64,000 bases of DNA from Sphingomonas sp. FARSPH. GTDB taxonomy: Bacteria; Pseudomonadota; Alphaproteobacteria; Sphingomonadales; Sphingomonadaceae. The stretch lies in NCBI RefSeq assembly GCF_003355005.1, contig NZ_CP029985.1, positions 372,001-436,000 of the forward strand, given 5' to 3'. The notes under the pieces are model-generated. The model had not been told where the DNA came from. It made no database searches and saw nothing but the letters and a program-made list of their open reading frames with translations. Numbering within the stretch: the first letter of the stretch is position 1; each line of letters starts with the position of its first letter. Below are positions 16,509-28,347 of this stretch, piece by piece. A program made the position numbers and the translations under genes.

Positions 16509-17093
16509 TTACGCCGCCTTCTTCTCTTCGGCGACTTCGGGCTGCGGGAACGGGAAGCCGAACAGACGCAGCAGCTCGCGCGCTTCGTCGTCGGTCTTCG
16601 CCGAGGTGGTGACGATCACGTCCATGCCGCGCACCTTGTCGACGCGGTCATAGCTGATCTCGGGGAAAATGATCTGTTCCTTGATGCCGCAGGCATAGTT
16701 GCCGCGACCGTCGAAAGACTTGGGGTTCAGACCACGAAAGTCGCGAACGCGCGGCAGCGCGATCGTGATGAAGCGATCGAGGAACTCGTACATGCGCTCG
16801 CGGCGAAGGGTGACCTTCACGCCGATCGGCATGCCCTCGCGCAGCTTGAACTGCGCGATCGACTTCTTCGCCTTGGTGATGACCGGCTTCTGACCGGCGA
16901 TCAGCTCCATCTCGGACGCCGCCTGATCGACGCGCTTCTTGTCCTGGGTCGCCTCGCCGACGCCCATGTTGAGCACGATCTTCTCGATCCGGGGGATCTC
17001 GTTCACGTTCTGGTAACCGAACTTCTCGGTCATCGCCTTGATGATGCGATCCTCGTAGATCGCCTTCATGCGGGGCTTGTAGGCATCAGCCAT
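16509..17093 (-). CDS. rplE: 50S ribosomal protein L5
   Basis: 5S rRNA-binding protein of the central protuberance, 194 residues. It begins MADAYKPRMKAIYEDRIIKA and contains KIVLNMGVGEA, PVITKAKKSIAQFKLREGMP and the C-terminal GMDVIVTTSAKTDDEARELL. The ATG at 17093 is used and overlaps the rplX stop by eight bases; a longer in-frame version would run deep into rplX. Confidence 0.97.
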   Translation of the reverse strand: MADAYKPRMKAIYEDRIIKAMTEKFGYQNVNEIPRIEKIVLNMGVGEATQDKKRVDQAASEMELIAGQKPVITKAKKSIAQFKLREGMPIGVKVTLRRERMYEFLDRFITIALPRVRDFRGLNPKSFDGRGNYACGIKEQIIFPEISYDRVDKVRGMDVIVTTSAKTDDEARELLRLFGFPFPQPEVAEEKKAA

Positions 17094-17403
17094 CGATCTT
17101 CTCCCCGGTCTTGACGGCCACGCGGACCTTCTTGCCATCCTGCGTCTCGAAACGGACGCGGGTCGGCTTGCCGTCGGCGGTCACGTGCGCGACCTTCGAG
17201 ATGTGCAGCGGCGCCTCGATCTTCTCGAGACCGCCCTGCGGGTTCGCCTGGGTCGGCTTGCGGTGCCGGGTCGCGACGTTGACGCCGCCGACCACGACCT
17301 TGCCATCCTTCGGCATCGCCTGCGTGACCGTGCCGGTCTTGCCCTTGTCCTTGCCGGACAGGACGATGACTTGGTCACCCTTCTTGATCTTCGCGGCGGC
17401 CAT
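17086..17403 (-). CDS. rplX: 50S ribosomal protein L24
   Basis: Assembly-initiator protein, 105 residues. The KOW motif is at the N-terminus (KKGDQVIVLSGKDKGKTG) and is followed by VNVATRHRKPTQANPQGG. It shares one base with the rplN stop and overlaps rplE by eight bases. Confidence 0.97.
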   Translation of the reverse strand: MAAAKIKKGDQVIVLSGKDKGKTGTVTQAMPKDGKVVVGGVNVATRHRKPTQANPQGGLEKIEAPLHISKVAHVTADGKPTRVRFETQDGKKVRVAVKTGEKIDG

Positions 17404-17771
17404 TACAGCACCTCGGGCGCAAGAGAGATGATCTTCATGTGCTTCTTGCCACGAAGCTCGCGCACGACCGGGCCGAAGATACGGGTGCCGATCGGCTCCT
17501 CGTTCTTGTTGACCAGGACGGCGGCGTTGCCGTCGAAGCGGATGGTCGAACCATCGGCACGGTGGATGTCCTTGGCGGTGCGGACGATGACGGCGCGATG
17601 CACGTCACCCTTCTTCACCTTGCCGCGGGGCTGCGCTTCCTTGATGCTGACGACGATGATGTCGCCGACCGATGCCGTGCGACGCTTCGAGCCGCCCAGC
17701 ACCTTGATGCACTGCACCCGCTTCGCGCCGCTGTTGTCAGCGACGTCGAGATTGGACTGCATCTGGATCAT
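17403..17771 (-). CDS. rplN: 50S ribosomal protein L14
   Basis: 122 residues binding 23S rRNA at the subunit interface. It begins MIQMQSNLDVADNSGAKRVQ and has GDIIVVSIKEAQPRGKVKKG and the C-terminal FGPVVRELRGKKHMKIISLA. In Escherichia coli this gene opens the spc operon, and here too it follows a strong terminator after rpsQ. A clear promoter for it was not identified in the 50 bases upstream. Confidence 0.98.
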   Translation of the reverse strand: MIQMQSNLDVADNSGAKRVQCIKVLGGSKRRTASVGDIIVVSIKEAQPRGKVKKGDVHRAVIVRTAKDIHRADGSTIRFDGNAAVLVNKNEEPIGTRIFGPVVRELRGKKHMKIISLAPEVL

Positions 17772-17821
17772 CGATCCTGCTTCCTTCTCTTCATGGACTG
17801 GATACCGACCCAGCCCGGCCT

Positions 17822-17863
17822 AAAAAAACGACCCCCGGCAGCGGGCGAACCCGCGCCAGGGGG
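17822..17863 (-). terminator. Strong UUCG-loop intrinsic terminator between rpsQ and rplN
   Basis: On the minus strand a 13-bp stem with two single-base bulges (CCCCC, GGC and GCGGG blocks and their complements) closes on a TTCG tetraloop and is followed, two bases later, by seven T. A smaller hairpin (17921-17940, ATGCCGG/CCGGCAT) lies five bases after the rpsQ stop. The pair marks the S10/spc operon border. Confidence 0.85.
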
Positions 17864-17945
17864 AGCGGCCCCATAGCCGCCCCGGTCGCAGAGGGCAAGC
17901 CCCCTGCCCAGCGTCATCGCATGCCGGCCGAAACCGGCATCGCGA

Positions 17946-18218
17946 TTATGCGTCGACGTCTACCCGCTCGGGCGTCGCGTGGGTGTTCACCCGATCGACG
18001 ACCTTCCAGGTCTTCAGCTTGGAGATCGGCGCAGTCTCTTCGATGCGCACGGTCTCACCGGCCTTGTATTCGTTCGCCTCGTCATGGGCGTGGTACTTCT
18101 TCGAGCGGCGGATGATCTTGCCGTAGAGCGGGTGCTTGACCTTGCGCTCCACGTTCACGACCACCGTCTTGTCGCCCTTGTCGGACACGATCAGTCCGGT
18201 CAGCACGCGCTTCGGCAT
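17946..18218 (-). CDS. rpsQ: 30S ribosomal protein S17
   Basis: 90-residue OB-fold protein binding 16S rRNA. It begins MPKRVLTGLIVSDKGDKTVV, with VERKVKHPLYGKIIRRSKKY and ETAPISKLKTWKVVD. A start at 18218 gives the normal length. It is the last gene of the S10 operon, eleven bases after rpmC, and is followed by two hairpins of which the second is a terminator. Confidence 0.97.
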   Translation of the reverse strand: MPKRVLTGLIVSDKGDKTVVVNVERKVKHPLYGKIIRRSKKYHAHDEANEYKAGETVRIEETAPISKLKTWKVVDRVNTHATPERVDVDA

Positions 18219-18229
18219 GAAACGTATCC

Positions 18230-18433
18230 TTACTTGGCAGCCGCAGCGCTGGTGCGCTGCGCCTGCAGGGTCTTGATCCGCGCGATGTCGCGACGGACTT
18301 CCTTGACGCGGCTCGGCTTCTCGAGCTGATTCGTCGCCGCCTGGAAGCGCAGGTTGAACTGCTCGCGCTTCAGGTTGCCCAGGCTCTCGACGAGCTGGTC
18401 GTCGCTCTGGCCGTTGAAATCGGTCTTGGCCAT
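18230..18433 (-). CDS. rpmC: 50S ribosomal protein L29
   Basis: 67-residue two-helix protein near the nascent-chain exit. It begins MAKTDFNGQSDDQLVESLGN and contains the signature KEVRRDIARIKTLQAQR. The start at 18433 shares one base with the rplP stop. Confidence 0.96.
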   Translation of the reverse strand: MAKTDFNGQSDDQLVESLGNLKREQFNLRFQAATNQLEKPSRVKEVRRDIARIKTLQAQRTSAAAAK

Positions 18434-18867
18434 TACTCGCCTCCGAGGTGCGAGGTGTCGCCCAGGCGGGCAACGACCTTGGTCTTGATGGGGAGCTTCA
18501 TCGCGGCGCGCTCGAACGCTTCGGCGGCGAGCTTGCCGTCGACACCGTCCAGCTCGAACAGGATCCGGCCGGGCTTGACCCGGGCGGCCCAGAATTCCGG
18601 CGAGCCCTTGCCCGAGCCCATGCGGACTTCGGCAGGCTTCGACGAAACCGGCACGTCCGGGAACACGCGGATCCACAAACGCCCCTGGCGCTTCATGTGA
18701 CGCGTGATCGCGCGGCGGGCCGCCTCGATCTGGCGGGCGGTGATCCGCTCCGGCTCCATCGCCTTCAGCCCGTACGAGCCGAAGTTGAGCGACGTGCCGC
18801 CCTTGGCATCGCCGTGGATGCGGCCCTTGAAGGCCTTGCGGAATTTGGTGCGCTTCGGTTGCAGCAT
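18433..18867 (-). CDS. rplP: 50S ribosomal protein L16
   Basis: 144 residues, at the base of the A-site cleft. It begins MLQPKRTKFRKAFKGRIHGD and contains GSYGLKAMEPERITARQIEA and RMGSGKGSPEFWAARVKPGR, the family signatures. Twelve bases follow rpsC; one base is shared with rpmC. Confidence 0.98.
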   Translation of the reverse strand: MLQPKRTKFRKAFKGRIHGDAKGGTSLNFGSYGLKAMEPERITARQIEAARRAITRHMKRQGRLWIRVFPDVPVSSKPAEVRMGSGKGSPEFWAARVKPGRILFELDGVDGKLAAEAFERAAMKLPIKTKVVARLGDTSHLGGE

Positions 18868-18879
18868 GGTTATCTATCC

Positions 18880-19587
18880 TTAGCGGCGGTCGTCGCGCGC
18901 CGGGCGGACGCCGGAGGTCTGAGCCTCCATCATCAGCCGGTCGGTCGCCATCGGGTCGTGACCCAGGATCTCGCCCTTGAACACCCAGACCTTGACGCCG
19001 CAGACGCCATACGACGTGTGCGCTTCGGCCTCGGCATAATCGATGTTCGCGCGCAGCGTGTGCAGCGGCACGCGGCCCTCGCGGTAGCTTTCCGAGCGCG
19101 CGATTTCCGCACCGCCCAGACGACCGCCGCAGGCGACGCGGATGCCCTCGGCACCCAGACGCAGCGCGGACTGCACCGCACGCTTCATCGCACGGCGGAA
19201 CGCGATACGGCGCTCCAGCTGGTCGGCGATCGACTGCGCGACGAGACGTGCATCGACTTCCGGCTTGCGGATCTCGACGATGTTGAGCGAGACGTCGGAC
19301 GAGGTCATGCCGCCCAGCGTCTTGCGCAGCTTCTCGATGTCCGAGCCCTTCTTGCCGATGATGACACCCGGACGCGCGGCGAAGATCGAGATGCGGCACA
19401 GCTTGGCCGGACGCTCGATGACGACCTTGGAGATCGCCGCCTGCGGCAGGGTCTTCATGATGTACTGGCGGATCTTGAGATCCTCCAGCAGCAGACGGCC
19501 ATAATCATGGCCTTCCGCGAACCAGCGGCTGTCCCAGGTGCGGTTGATCTGCAGGCGCAGACCGATGGGGTTGCTCTTCTGACCCAT
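18880..19587 (-). CDS. rpsC: 30S ribosomal protein S3
   Basis: 235 residues at the mRNA entry site. The N-terminal KH domain has RPGVIIGKKGSDIEKLR; the C-terminal domain has AGRLGGAEIARSE-like sequence (GGRLGGAEIARSESYREG) and ends in a short basic tail. It begins MGQKSNPIGLRLQINRTWDS and shares one base with rplV. Confidence 0.98.
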   Translation of the reverse strand: MGQKSNPIGLRLQINRTWDSRWFAEGHDYGRLLLEDLKIRQYIMKTLPQAAISKVVIERPAKLCRISIFAARPGVIIGKKGSDIEKLRKTLGGMTSSDVSLNIVEIRKPEVDARLVAQSIADQLERRIAFRRAMKRAVQSALRLGAEGIRVACGGRLGGAEIARSESYREGRVPLHTLRANIDYAEAEAHTSYGVCGVKVWVFKGEILGHDPMATDRLMMEAQTSGVRPARDDRR

Positions 19588-19964
19588 TATGCTTCTTCCT
19601 GCTCGCGCACGACGATGCGCAGACGGCTGAACGGCTTCAGGATGCGCGTCGACTTGCCGCGGCCACGCGTGGCGAACCGCTTCATCGTGATCGACTTGCC
19701 GACCGACGCCTCGGCGACGACGAGCGCGTCGACGTCGAGGTTGTGGTTGTTCTCGGCATTGGCGATCGCGCTGGCCAGCACCTTGCGGGCGTCGACCGCC
19801 ATCGCCTTCTTCGAGAAGGCGAGGATGTTGAGCGCGTCGCCGGCCTTCTTGCCACGGATCAGACCCGCGACCAGGTTCAGCTTCTGCGCCGACCCGCGGA
19901 TCTGGGTGCCGACGGACAGGGCCGACTTGTCGTCGACCTTGCGGGGGGACTGAGGCTTGCTCAT
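19587..19964 (-). CDS. rplV: 50S ribosomal protein L22
   Basis: 125 residues with the long beta-hairpin that lines the exit tunnel. Family features are GTQIRGSAQKLNLVAGLIRG, AIANAENNHNLDVDALVV and RGRGKSTRILKPFSRLRIVV. It lies in canonical order after rpsS with a one-base overlap. Confidence 0.98.
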   Translation of the reverse strand: MSKPQSPRKVDDKSALSVGTQIRGSAQKLNLVAGLIRGKKAGDALNILAFSKKAMAVDARKVLASAIANAENNHNLDVDALVVAEASVGKSITMKRFATRGRGKSTRILKPFSRLRIVVREQEEA

Positions 19965-20239
19965 CAGCGCTTGCCCTTCTTGTCAGCCGCGTGGCCCGGG
20001 AAATACCGGGTCGGCGCGAACTCGCCGAGCTTCATGCCGACCATCTCTTCATTGACGGTGACGGGCACGAACTTGCGGCCGTTGTACACGTTGAACGTCA
20101 GGCCGACGAACTGCGGCAGGATGGTGGAGCGACGCGACCAGGTCTTGATCGGGGCGCGGCCACCGGCATCCTGTGCCGTCTCCGCCTTCTTCAGCAGGCT
20201 CAGTTCGACGAACGGGCCCTTCCAAACAGAACGAGCCAT
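19964..20239 (-). CDS. rpsS: 30S ribosomal protein S19
   Basis: 91 residues in the small-subunit head. It begins MARSVWKGPFVELSLLKKAE and contains the signature STILPQFVGLTFNVYNGRKF and KLGEFAPTRYFPGHAADKKG. It follows rplB by four bases. Confidence 0.98.
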   Translation of the reverse strand: MARSVWKGPFVELSLLKKAETAQDAGGRAPIKTWSRRSTILPQFVGLTFNVYNGRKFVPVTVNEEMVGMKLGEFAPTRYFPGHAADKKGKR

Positions 20240-20243
20240 CCTA

Positions 20244-21080
20244 TCAGCCCTTCTTCTTCGCGTGGCGGCTGCGGATGATCATCTTGTCCGTCGCCTTGTT
20301 GTGACGGGTGCGCGCACCCTTGGTCGGCTTGCCCCACGGGGTAACCGGATGACGGCCGCCCGAGGTCCGGCCTTCACCACCGCCGTGCGGGTGGTCGACC
20401 GGGTTCTTCGCGACACCGCGGGTCAGCGGGCGCTTGCCCATCCAGCGGCTGCGACCGGCCTTGCCGAGGTTCTGGTTCTGGTTGTCCGGGTTGGACACCG
20501 CACCGACCGTCGCCATGCAGTCGCCATGGATGTAGCGCTGCTCGCCCGAGTTCAGGCGGACGATGACCATGCCGCGGTCGCGACCCACGACCTGCACATA
20601 GGTGCCGGCCGAACGCGCGATCTGACCACCCTTGCCCGGCTTCATCTCCACGTTGTGGACGATGGTGCCGACCGGCATCTGGCCCAGTTCCATGGCGTTG
20701 CCCGGCTTCACGTCGGTCTTCTTGCCCGCGACGATCTTGTCGCCGGGCGCCAGACGCTGCGGCGCCAGGATGTACGCCAGCTCTTCGTCGGCATATTTGA
20801 CCAGCGCGATGAACGCGGTGCGGTTCGGGTCATATTCGAGCCGCTCGACGGTCGCCTCGACGTCCCACTTGCGACGCTTGAAGTCGACGTAGCGGTACTT
20901 CTGCTTGTGGCCGCCCGCGATGCCGCGGCTGGTCACGTGACCCTTGTTGTTGCGGCCACCGGACTTGCGCTTGCCTTCGGTAAGCGCCTTGACCGGCTTG
21001 CCCTTGTAGAGCGCCGACTTGTCGACGAGGATGAGGCCGCGGCGGGCCGGGCTCGTCGGGTTATAATGCTTGAGTGCCAT
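20244..21080 (-). CDS. rplB: 50S ribosomal protein L2
   Basis: 278-residue protein essential for peptidyl-transferase assembly. It begins MALKHYNPTSPARRGLILVD and has GRNNKGHVTSRGIAGGHKQK, the middle RNA-binding SH3-like domains, and the C-terminal NPVDHPHGGGEGRTSGGRHP with the conserved His needed for activity. The ATG at 21080 is used; a longer frame runs into rplW and lacks support. Confidence 0.98.
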   Translation of the reverse strand: MALKHYNPTSPARRGLILVDKSALYKGKPVKALTEGKRKSGGRNNKGHVTSRGIAGGHKQKYRYVDFKRRKWDVEATVERLEYDPNRTAFIALVKYADEELAYILAPQRLAPGDKIVAGKKTDVKPGNAMELGQMPVGTIVHNVEMKPGKGGQIARSAGTYVQVVGRDRGMVIVRLNSGEQRYIHGDCMATVGAVSNPDNQNQNLGKAGRSRWMGKRPLTRGVAKNPVDHPHGGGEGRTSGGRHPVTPWGKPTKGARTRHNKATDKMIIRSRHAKKKG

Positions 21081-21085
21081 GACCC

Positions 21086-21400
21086 TTAGATCCCCGTCGT
21101 CACGTCGATGGACTGGCCATCCTTGAGGGTGACGATCGCCTTCTTCATGTCCGACCGCTGGTAGGGGGCACCCTTCCAACGCTTGGTCTTGCCCTTCTGG
21201 ACGATCGTGTTGACGCCCGTCACGGTGACGTCGAACAGAGCCTCGACGGCAGCCTTGATCTGCGGCTTGGTCGCATCGTTCGCGACCTTGAACACGACGG
21301 CGTTCTGCTCGGAGAGCAGGGTCGCCTTCTCGGTGATGTGCGGCGCGACGATCACGTCATAGTGACGGTTGTCGATCGCTGCCTTCTGCTGCTTAGCCAT
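21086..21400 (-). CDS. rplW: 50S ribosomal protein L23
   Basis: 104 residues at the exit-tunnel rim, the docking site for trigger factor and SRP. It has YDVIVAPHITEKATLLSEQN and the loop QKGKTKRWKGAPYQRSDMKK. It overlaps the rplD stop by one base. Confidence 0.97.
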   Translation of the reverse strand: MAKQQKAAIDNRHYDVIVAPHITEKATLLSEQNAVVFKVANDATKPQIKAAVEALFDVTVTGVNTIVQKGKTKRWKGAPYQRSDMKKAIVTLKDGQSIDVTTGI

Positions 21401-22041
21401 TAGTTGGCGCCTCCCGGGAGGGCGAAGCGCGCCTCCAGCTTCTCGACCGCCGCGCGGGTGAGCACCAGCGTGTCAGCCTTCAGGATGTCATAGACGTTGG
21501 CGCCCATCGCCGGGAGGATGTTGACCTCGCGGAGGTTGCCGGCGGCGAGCGCGAAGCTCGTTTCCACCGCGTCACCGTCGATGACCAGCGCGGTCTTGCC
21601 GAAGCCGAGCTTCGCCAGATCGCCCTTCAGCGTCTTCGTCTTGTTGCCGTCGACGACCAGGCTGTCCATGACGATCAGCGAACCCGCCTTGGCGTGGCTC
21701 GACAGCGCCATCTTCAGACCCAGCGCGCGGATCTTCTTGTTCAGCGACGGATTGAAGTCGCGAACGCGGGCACCGTGAGCCTTACCACCGCCGATGAAGA
21801 CGGGCGCGCGGCGATCGCCGTGACGGGCGACACCGCCGCCCTTCTGGCGACCAAGCTTCTTGCCCGAACGTGCGACGTCGGCGCGCTCGCGGGTGCCACG
21901 CGCGGTGGCGCGACGCTTCTCCAGCTGCCAGGTGACGACGCGGTGCAGGACGTCGGCGCGCGGATCGAGGCCGAAGACCTCGTCGTTGAGCTCGACATCC
22001 GCCGCGGCGGAACCGGCGAAGGACTTGACTGCGACCTTCAC
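21400..22041 (-). CDS. rplD: 50S ribosomal protein L4
   Basis: 213 residues with the tunnel-lining loop (ARSGKKLGRQKGGGVARHGD) and globular domain (LVIDGDAVETSFALAAGNLR). In enterobacteria L4 also represses the S10 operon; no equivalent leader structure was established here. It follows rplC by three bases. Confidence 0.97.
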   Translation of the reverse strand: MKVAVKSFAGSAAADVELNDEVFGLDPRADVLHRVVTWQLEKRRATARGTRERADVARSGKKLGRQKGGGVARHGDRRAPVFIGGGKAHGARVRDFNPSLNKKIRALGLKMALSSHAKAGSLIVMDSLVVDGNKTKTLKGDLAKLGFGKTALVIDGDAVETSFALAAGNLREVNILPAMGANVYDILKADTLVLTRAAVEKLEARFALPGGAN

Positions 22042-22044
22042 TTG

Positions 22045-22782
22045 TTAGCCCTCCTGGCCAGCGGTGGCTTCCGGAGCGGGCTCGGCAGAAGCGACATTGT
22101 TGTTGGCGGCGCTCTTCAGCCCGGCGGGCATCGGCGCATCGGCGTGACGGGCGACCTTGACGGCATCCTTGACGAACAGCCAGCCACCCTTCGAACCGGG
22201 GACCGAACCCTTGACGAAGATCAGACCACGCTCGACGTCGGTGCCGACGATCTCGAGGTTCTGCTGCGTGCGGTTCTTGTCGCCCATGTGGCCGGCCATC
22301 TTCTTGTTCTTGAAGACGCGACCCGGGTCCTGGCGGTTACCGGTCGAACCGTGCGAACGGTGGCTGACCGAGACGCCGTGCGTCGCGCGCAGACCGCCGA
22401 AGTTCCAGCGCTTCATCGCGCCGGCGAAACCCTTACCCTGGGTACGACCCTGGATGTCGACGAACTGGCCAGCGACGAAGTGATCGGCCGACAGCTCGGC
22501 GCCGACGTCGAGGAGGTTGTCCTCGGTCACGCGGAACTCTGCGACGACCGCCTTGGGCTCCACCTCGGCCTTGCCGAAGTGGCCGCGCTGCGGCTTGGCG
22601 ACATTCTTGGCCTTGGCGACGCCTGCGCCAAGCTGGACGGCCGTATAACCGTCGGTATTCATCTCGCGGCGGGCGACGACCTGCAAGCCTTCGAGCTGCA
22701 GGACGGTGACCGGCACGTGCCGACCGTCGTCCTGGAACAGGCGGGTCATCCCCATCTTCTTCGCGATCACGCCGGTGCGCAT
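22045..22782 (-). CDS. rplC: 50S ribosomal protein L3
   Basis: 245 residues, an assembly initiator near the peptidyl-transferase centre. It begins MRTGVIAKKMGMTRLFQDDG and has GKGFAGAMKRWNFGGLRATH and HRSHGSTGNRQDPGRVFKNK. The ATG at 22782 is chosen because a GAGGAG site lies eight bases upstream; a GTG nine bases earlier abuts that same site and cannot use it. The last 20 or so residues are an Ala/Glu-rich tail not seen in short L3 proteins. Confidence 0.97.
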   Translation of the reverse strand: MRTGVIAKKMGMTRLFQDDGRHVPVTVLQLEGLQVVARREMNTDGYTAVQLGAGVAKAKNVAKPQRGHFGKAEVEPKAVVAEFRVTEDNLLDVGAELSADHFVAGQFVDIQGRTQGKGFAGAMKRWNFGGLRATHGVSVSHRSHGSTGNRQDPGRVFKNKKMAGHMGDKNRTQQNLEIVGTDVERGLIFVKGSVPGSKGGWLFVKDAVKVARHADAPMPAGLKSAANNNVASAEPAPEATAGQEG

Positions 22783-22997
22783 GATCCACACTCCTCACAG
22801 AGGCACGCCCGAACCATTCGAACGTGCGTGTCGACCCGGAAAATGCGAAGCGTGCCCCCGTCCCGGGCCGGTTGTCCTCTCAGCATTATGCTCAAGAACA
22901 TGACGGGAGACGCTGCCCTGATCGTCGAGCGATCAGCGGTATCTCAAATGCCATCGCGCCGCGGGACCGGAGTCGACCGCAGCGCGTGGGCAGGCCA

Positions 22998-23306
22998 TTA
23001 GGCCAACTTGATCTCGACGTCAACGCCGGCGGCGAGGTCGAGCTTCATCAGCGCGTCGACCGTCTGCGGGGTCGGCTGCACGATGTCGAGCATGCGCTTG
23101 TAGGTGCGCACCTCGAACTGCTCGCGCGACTTCTTGTCGATGTGCGGGCCGCGGTTGACGGTGAACTTCTCGATGCGCGTCGGCAGCGGAATCGGGCCGC
23201 GGATGAGCGCGCCGGTGCGGCGTGCGGTGTCGGCGATGTCGCCGGTCGCCTGGTCGAGAACGCGATGGTCGAACGCCTTGAGGCGAATGCGGATGTTGCT
23301 GTCCAT
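22998..23306 (-). CDS. rpsJ: 30S ribosomal protein S10 (NusE)
   Basis: 102 residues acting both in the 30S head and, with NusB, in antitermination. It begins MDSNIRIRLKAFDHRVLDQA and ends LMKLDLAAGVDVEIKLA, the normal length. The ATG at 23306 is preferred over an in-frame upstream ATG at 23360. It opens the S10 operon, and the 155 bases upstream to the tuf terminators would contain the promoter and leader; that leader has a GTGCCGCA/TGCGGTGC hairpin (about 23417-23436). A 215-base gap separates it from rplC. Confidence 0.97.
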   Translation of the reverse strand: MDSNIRIRLKAFDHRVLDQATGDIADTARRTGALIRGPIPLPTRIEKFTVNRGPHIDKKSREQFEVRTYKRMLDIVQPTPQTVDALMKLDLAAGVDVEIKLA

Positions 23307-23461
23307 GATCCCTACCGATGCCAATACGAGCACGACCCCGGCCGTCACCCCGGTCGCCATGATGGCGACGGAGCCTCGTGCCGCAGGCCGCAGGCCGGCG
23401 GGATGAGATCCCGATGCACCGCAAAGTGCGGCACCGGGACGGCGAGAAAGAGCCGAAACTC

Positions 23462-23541
23462 AAAAACTGAAGGCGCGCCCACTACAGGCGCCCTCATAAA
23501 AAGGCAATCGCCCGACTCCCCTTTTTTTAGGGAGCCGGGCG
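23462..23541 (-). terminator. Tandem terminators after tuf
   Basis: Two hairpins follow tuf on the minus strand. The first (23541-23509) has a 13-bp stem with one mismatch around a seven-A loop and is followed by ATTGCC and five T. The second (23495-23469) pairs GAGGGCGC with GCGCCTTC and is followed by AG and five T. They end the str operon before rpsJ. Confidence 0.75.
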
Positions 23542-23586
23542 AAAAACCTGTTTCTCACCGGCGCGGCATGCGCGCCGGCAAGCGAC

Positions 23587-24780
<1,194 letters not shown>

Positions 24781-24980
24781 TTTCCTACCTTCTGATTCGA
24801 ATTCGGTGCCGCCCGGGGCTACGCGAACGCGGCCCTTTAGCGGGAGTTTATCGGTAATGCCAGCCCTTGTGAGGGGGCGCCGACGACGGAGTAAATCCGC
24901 CGTCGGACGGGTCGACCGGGTCAACCCGCCGGCCGGCCTTTCGGCGTCTCAGGGACAGGTTGCCCCGCCCCCCGCGCGCC

Positions 24981-27074
<2,094 letters not shown>

Positions 27075-27159
27075 GATCGTGGTTTCCTTAGAGATGTGGG
27101 GAGCGCAGCGTGCCGCCGGCTCCCCACGATATAGGTCAAAGGTTTGGCGCTTCCAAGCC

Positions 27160-27630
27160 TTACCAGCGGTAGTGGCTGAAGGCGCGGTTCGCTTCGGCCA
27201 TGCGGTGCGTGTCCTCGCGCTTCTTCACCGCGTTGCCGCGGTTGTTCGAGGCGTCGAGCAGTTCGCCCGACAGGCGCGCCGACATGGTGTTCTCGCTGCG
27301 CGCCCGCGCGGCCGATATCAGCCACCGGATCGCGAGCGCCTGCGCACGCTCCGGACGGACTTCGACGGGGACCTGGTAGGTCGCACCGCCGACGCGGCGG
27401 CTGCGGACCTCGATGCCCGGCTTGATGTTGTTCAGCGCGTCGTGGAACACGCCGATCGGCTCACGCTTGGCGCGGGTCTCGACGGTTTCCAGAGCACCGT
27501 AAACGATCGATTCGGCGACGGACTTCTTGCCGTCCAGCATCACCGAATTCATGAACTTCGAGAGGACTTCATCACCGTACTTGGGATCCGGCAGGATGAT
27601 GCGCTTCTCGGGGCGACGACGACGTGCCAT
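27160..27630 (-). CDS. rpsG: 30S ribosomal protein S7
   Basis: 156-residue primary 16S rRNA-binding protein of the head. It begins MARRRRPEKRIILPDPKYGD and has SVMLDGKKSVAESIVYGAL and the tail EANRAFSHYRW. In Escherichia coli it represses the str operon. It lies 50 bases after rpsL and 85 before fusA. Confidence 0.98.
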   Translation of the reverse strand: MARRRRPEKRIILPDPKYGDEVLSKFMNSVMLDGKKSVAESIVYGALETVETRAKREPIGVFHDALNNIKPGIEVRSRRVGGATYQVPVEVRPERAQALAIRWLISAARARSENTMSARLSGELLDASNNRGNAVKKREDTHRMAEANRAFSHYRW

Positions 27631-27680
27631 TTCAAATTCCTTCTAAACTTCAGCCGTGATGACGAAACGCGTTCGTCGGC

Positions 27681-28052
27681 TTACTTCGGACGCTTGGCGC
27701 CGTACTTGGAGCGGGACTGGCGGCGATCCTTGACGCCCTGCGTGTCGAGCACGCCGCGCAGCACGTGGTAGCGCACGCCGGGAAGGTCGCGCACACGGCC
27801 GCCGCGGATGAGCACGACCGAGTGCTCCTGCAGGTTGTGGCCTTCGCCCGGGATGTAGCTGATGACTTCGCGCTGGTTGGTCAGGCGGACCTTGGCCACC
27901 TTGCGCAGCGCCGAGTTCGGCTTCTTCGGAGTCGTCGTATAGACACGGGTGCAGACGCCGCGCTTCTGCGGGTTCTGCTCCATCGCAGGAACCTTGGACT
28001 TGGCCTTCTGCGGTTCGCGGCCCTTGCGGACCAGCTGGTTGATCGTCGGCAT
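27681..28052 (-). CDS. rpsL: 30S ribosomal protein S12
   Basis: 123 residues at the decoding centre. It begins MPTINQLVRKGREPQKAKSK and contains TTTPKKPNSALRKVAKVRLT and PGEGHNLQEHSVVLIRGGRV. Lys residues at the streptomycin-resistance positions (the K in TTTPKKPNS and the K-equivalent region near GVRYHVLRG) are of the sensitive type as far as can be read. It is the first gene of the cluster; 295 bases to the next plus-strand gene hold its promoter, which I could not define. Confidence 0.98.
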   Translation of the reverse strand: MPTINQLVRKGREPQKAKSKVPAMEQNPQKRGVCTRVYTTTPKKPNSALRKVAKVRLTNQREVISYIPGEGHNLQEHSVVLIRGGRVRDLPGVRYHVLRGVLDTQGVKDRRQSRSKYGAKRPK

Positions 28053-28347
28053 GAAGCCTTCACCTCTATCAAAGGGTTACTTTGCTGGAGCCATCACAGC
28101 ACTAGGGAATACAAAAAGGGGCGAAGGCCGCGCGAATCACCGCGCCGCTCCGACCCACGACTTTGCATCCAGCAATGTTCAAGCTGTCCGCCACCGGTTG
28201 AGGGGCAACGAACGCGGCGGGGCTATACGCGTGAAGGGGCCCGCGGTCAACAATGCGGCCCGCGGCCTGCGCCGCACGGCAGGCCCACCGCTTTACCCCC
28301 GCCGCCTTAACCCCGCCGCAACCGCGTACGATGCATGGCGGGTCATC

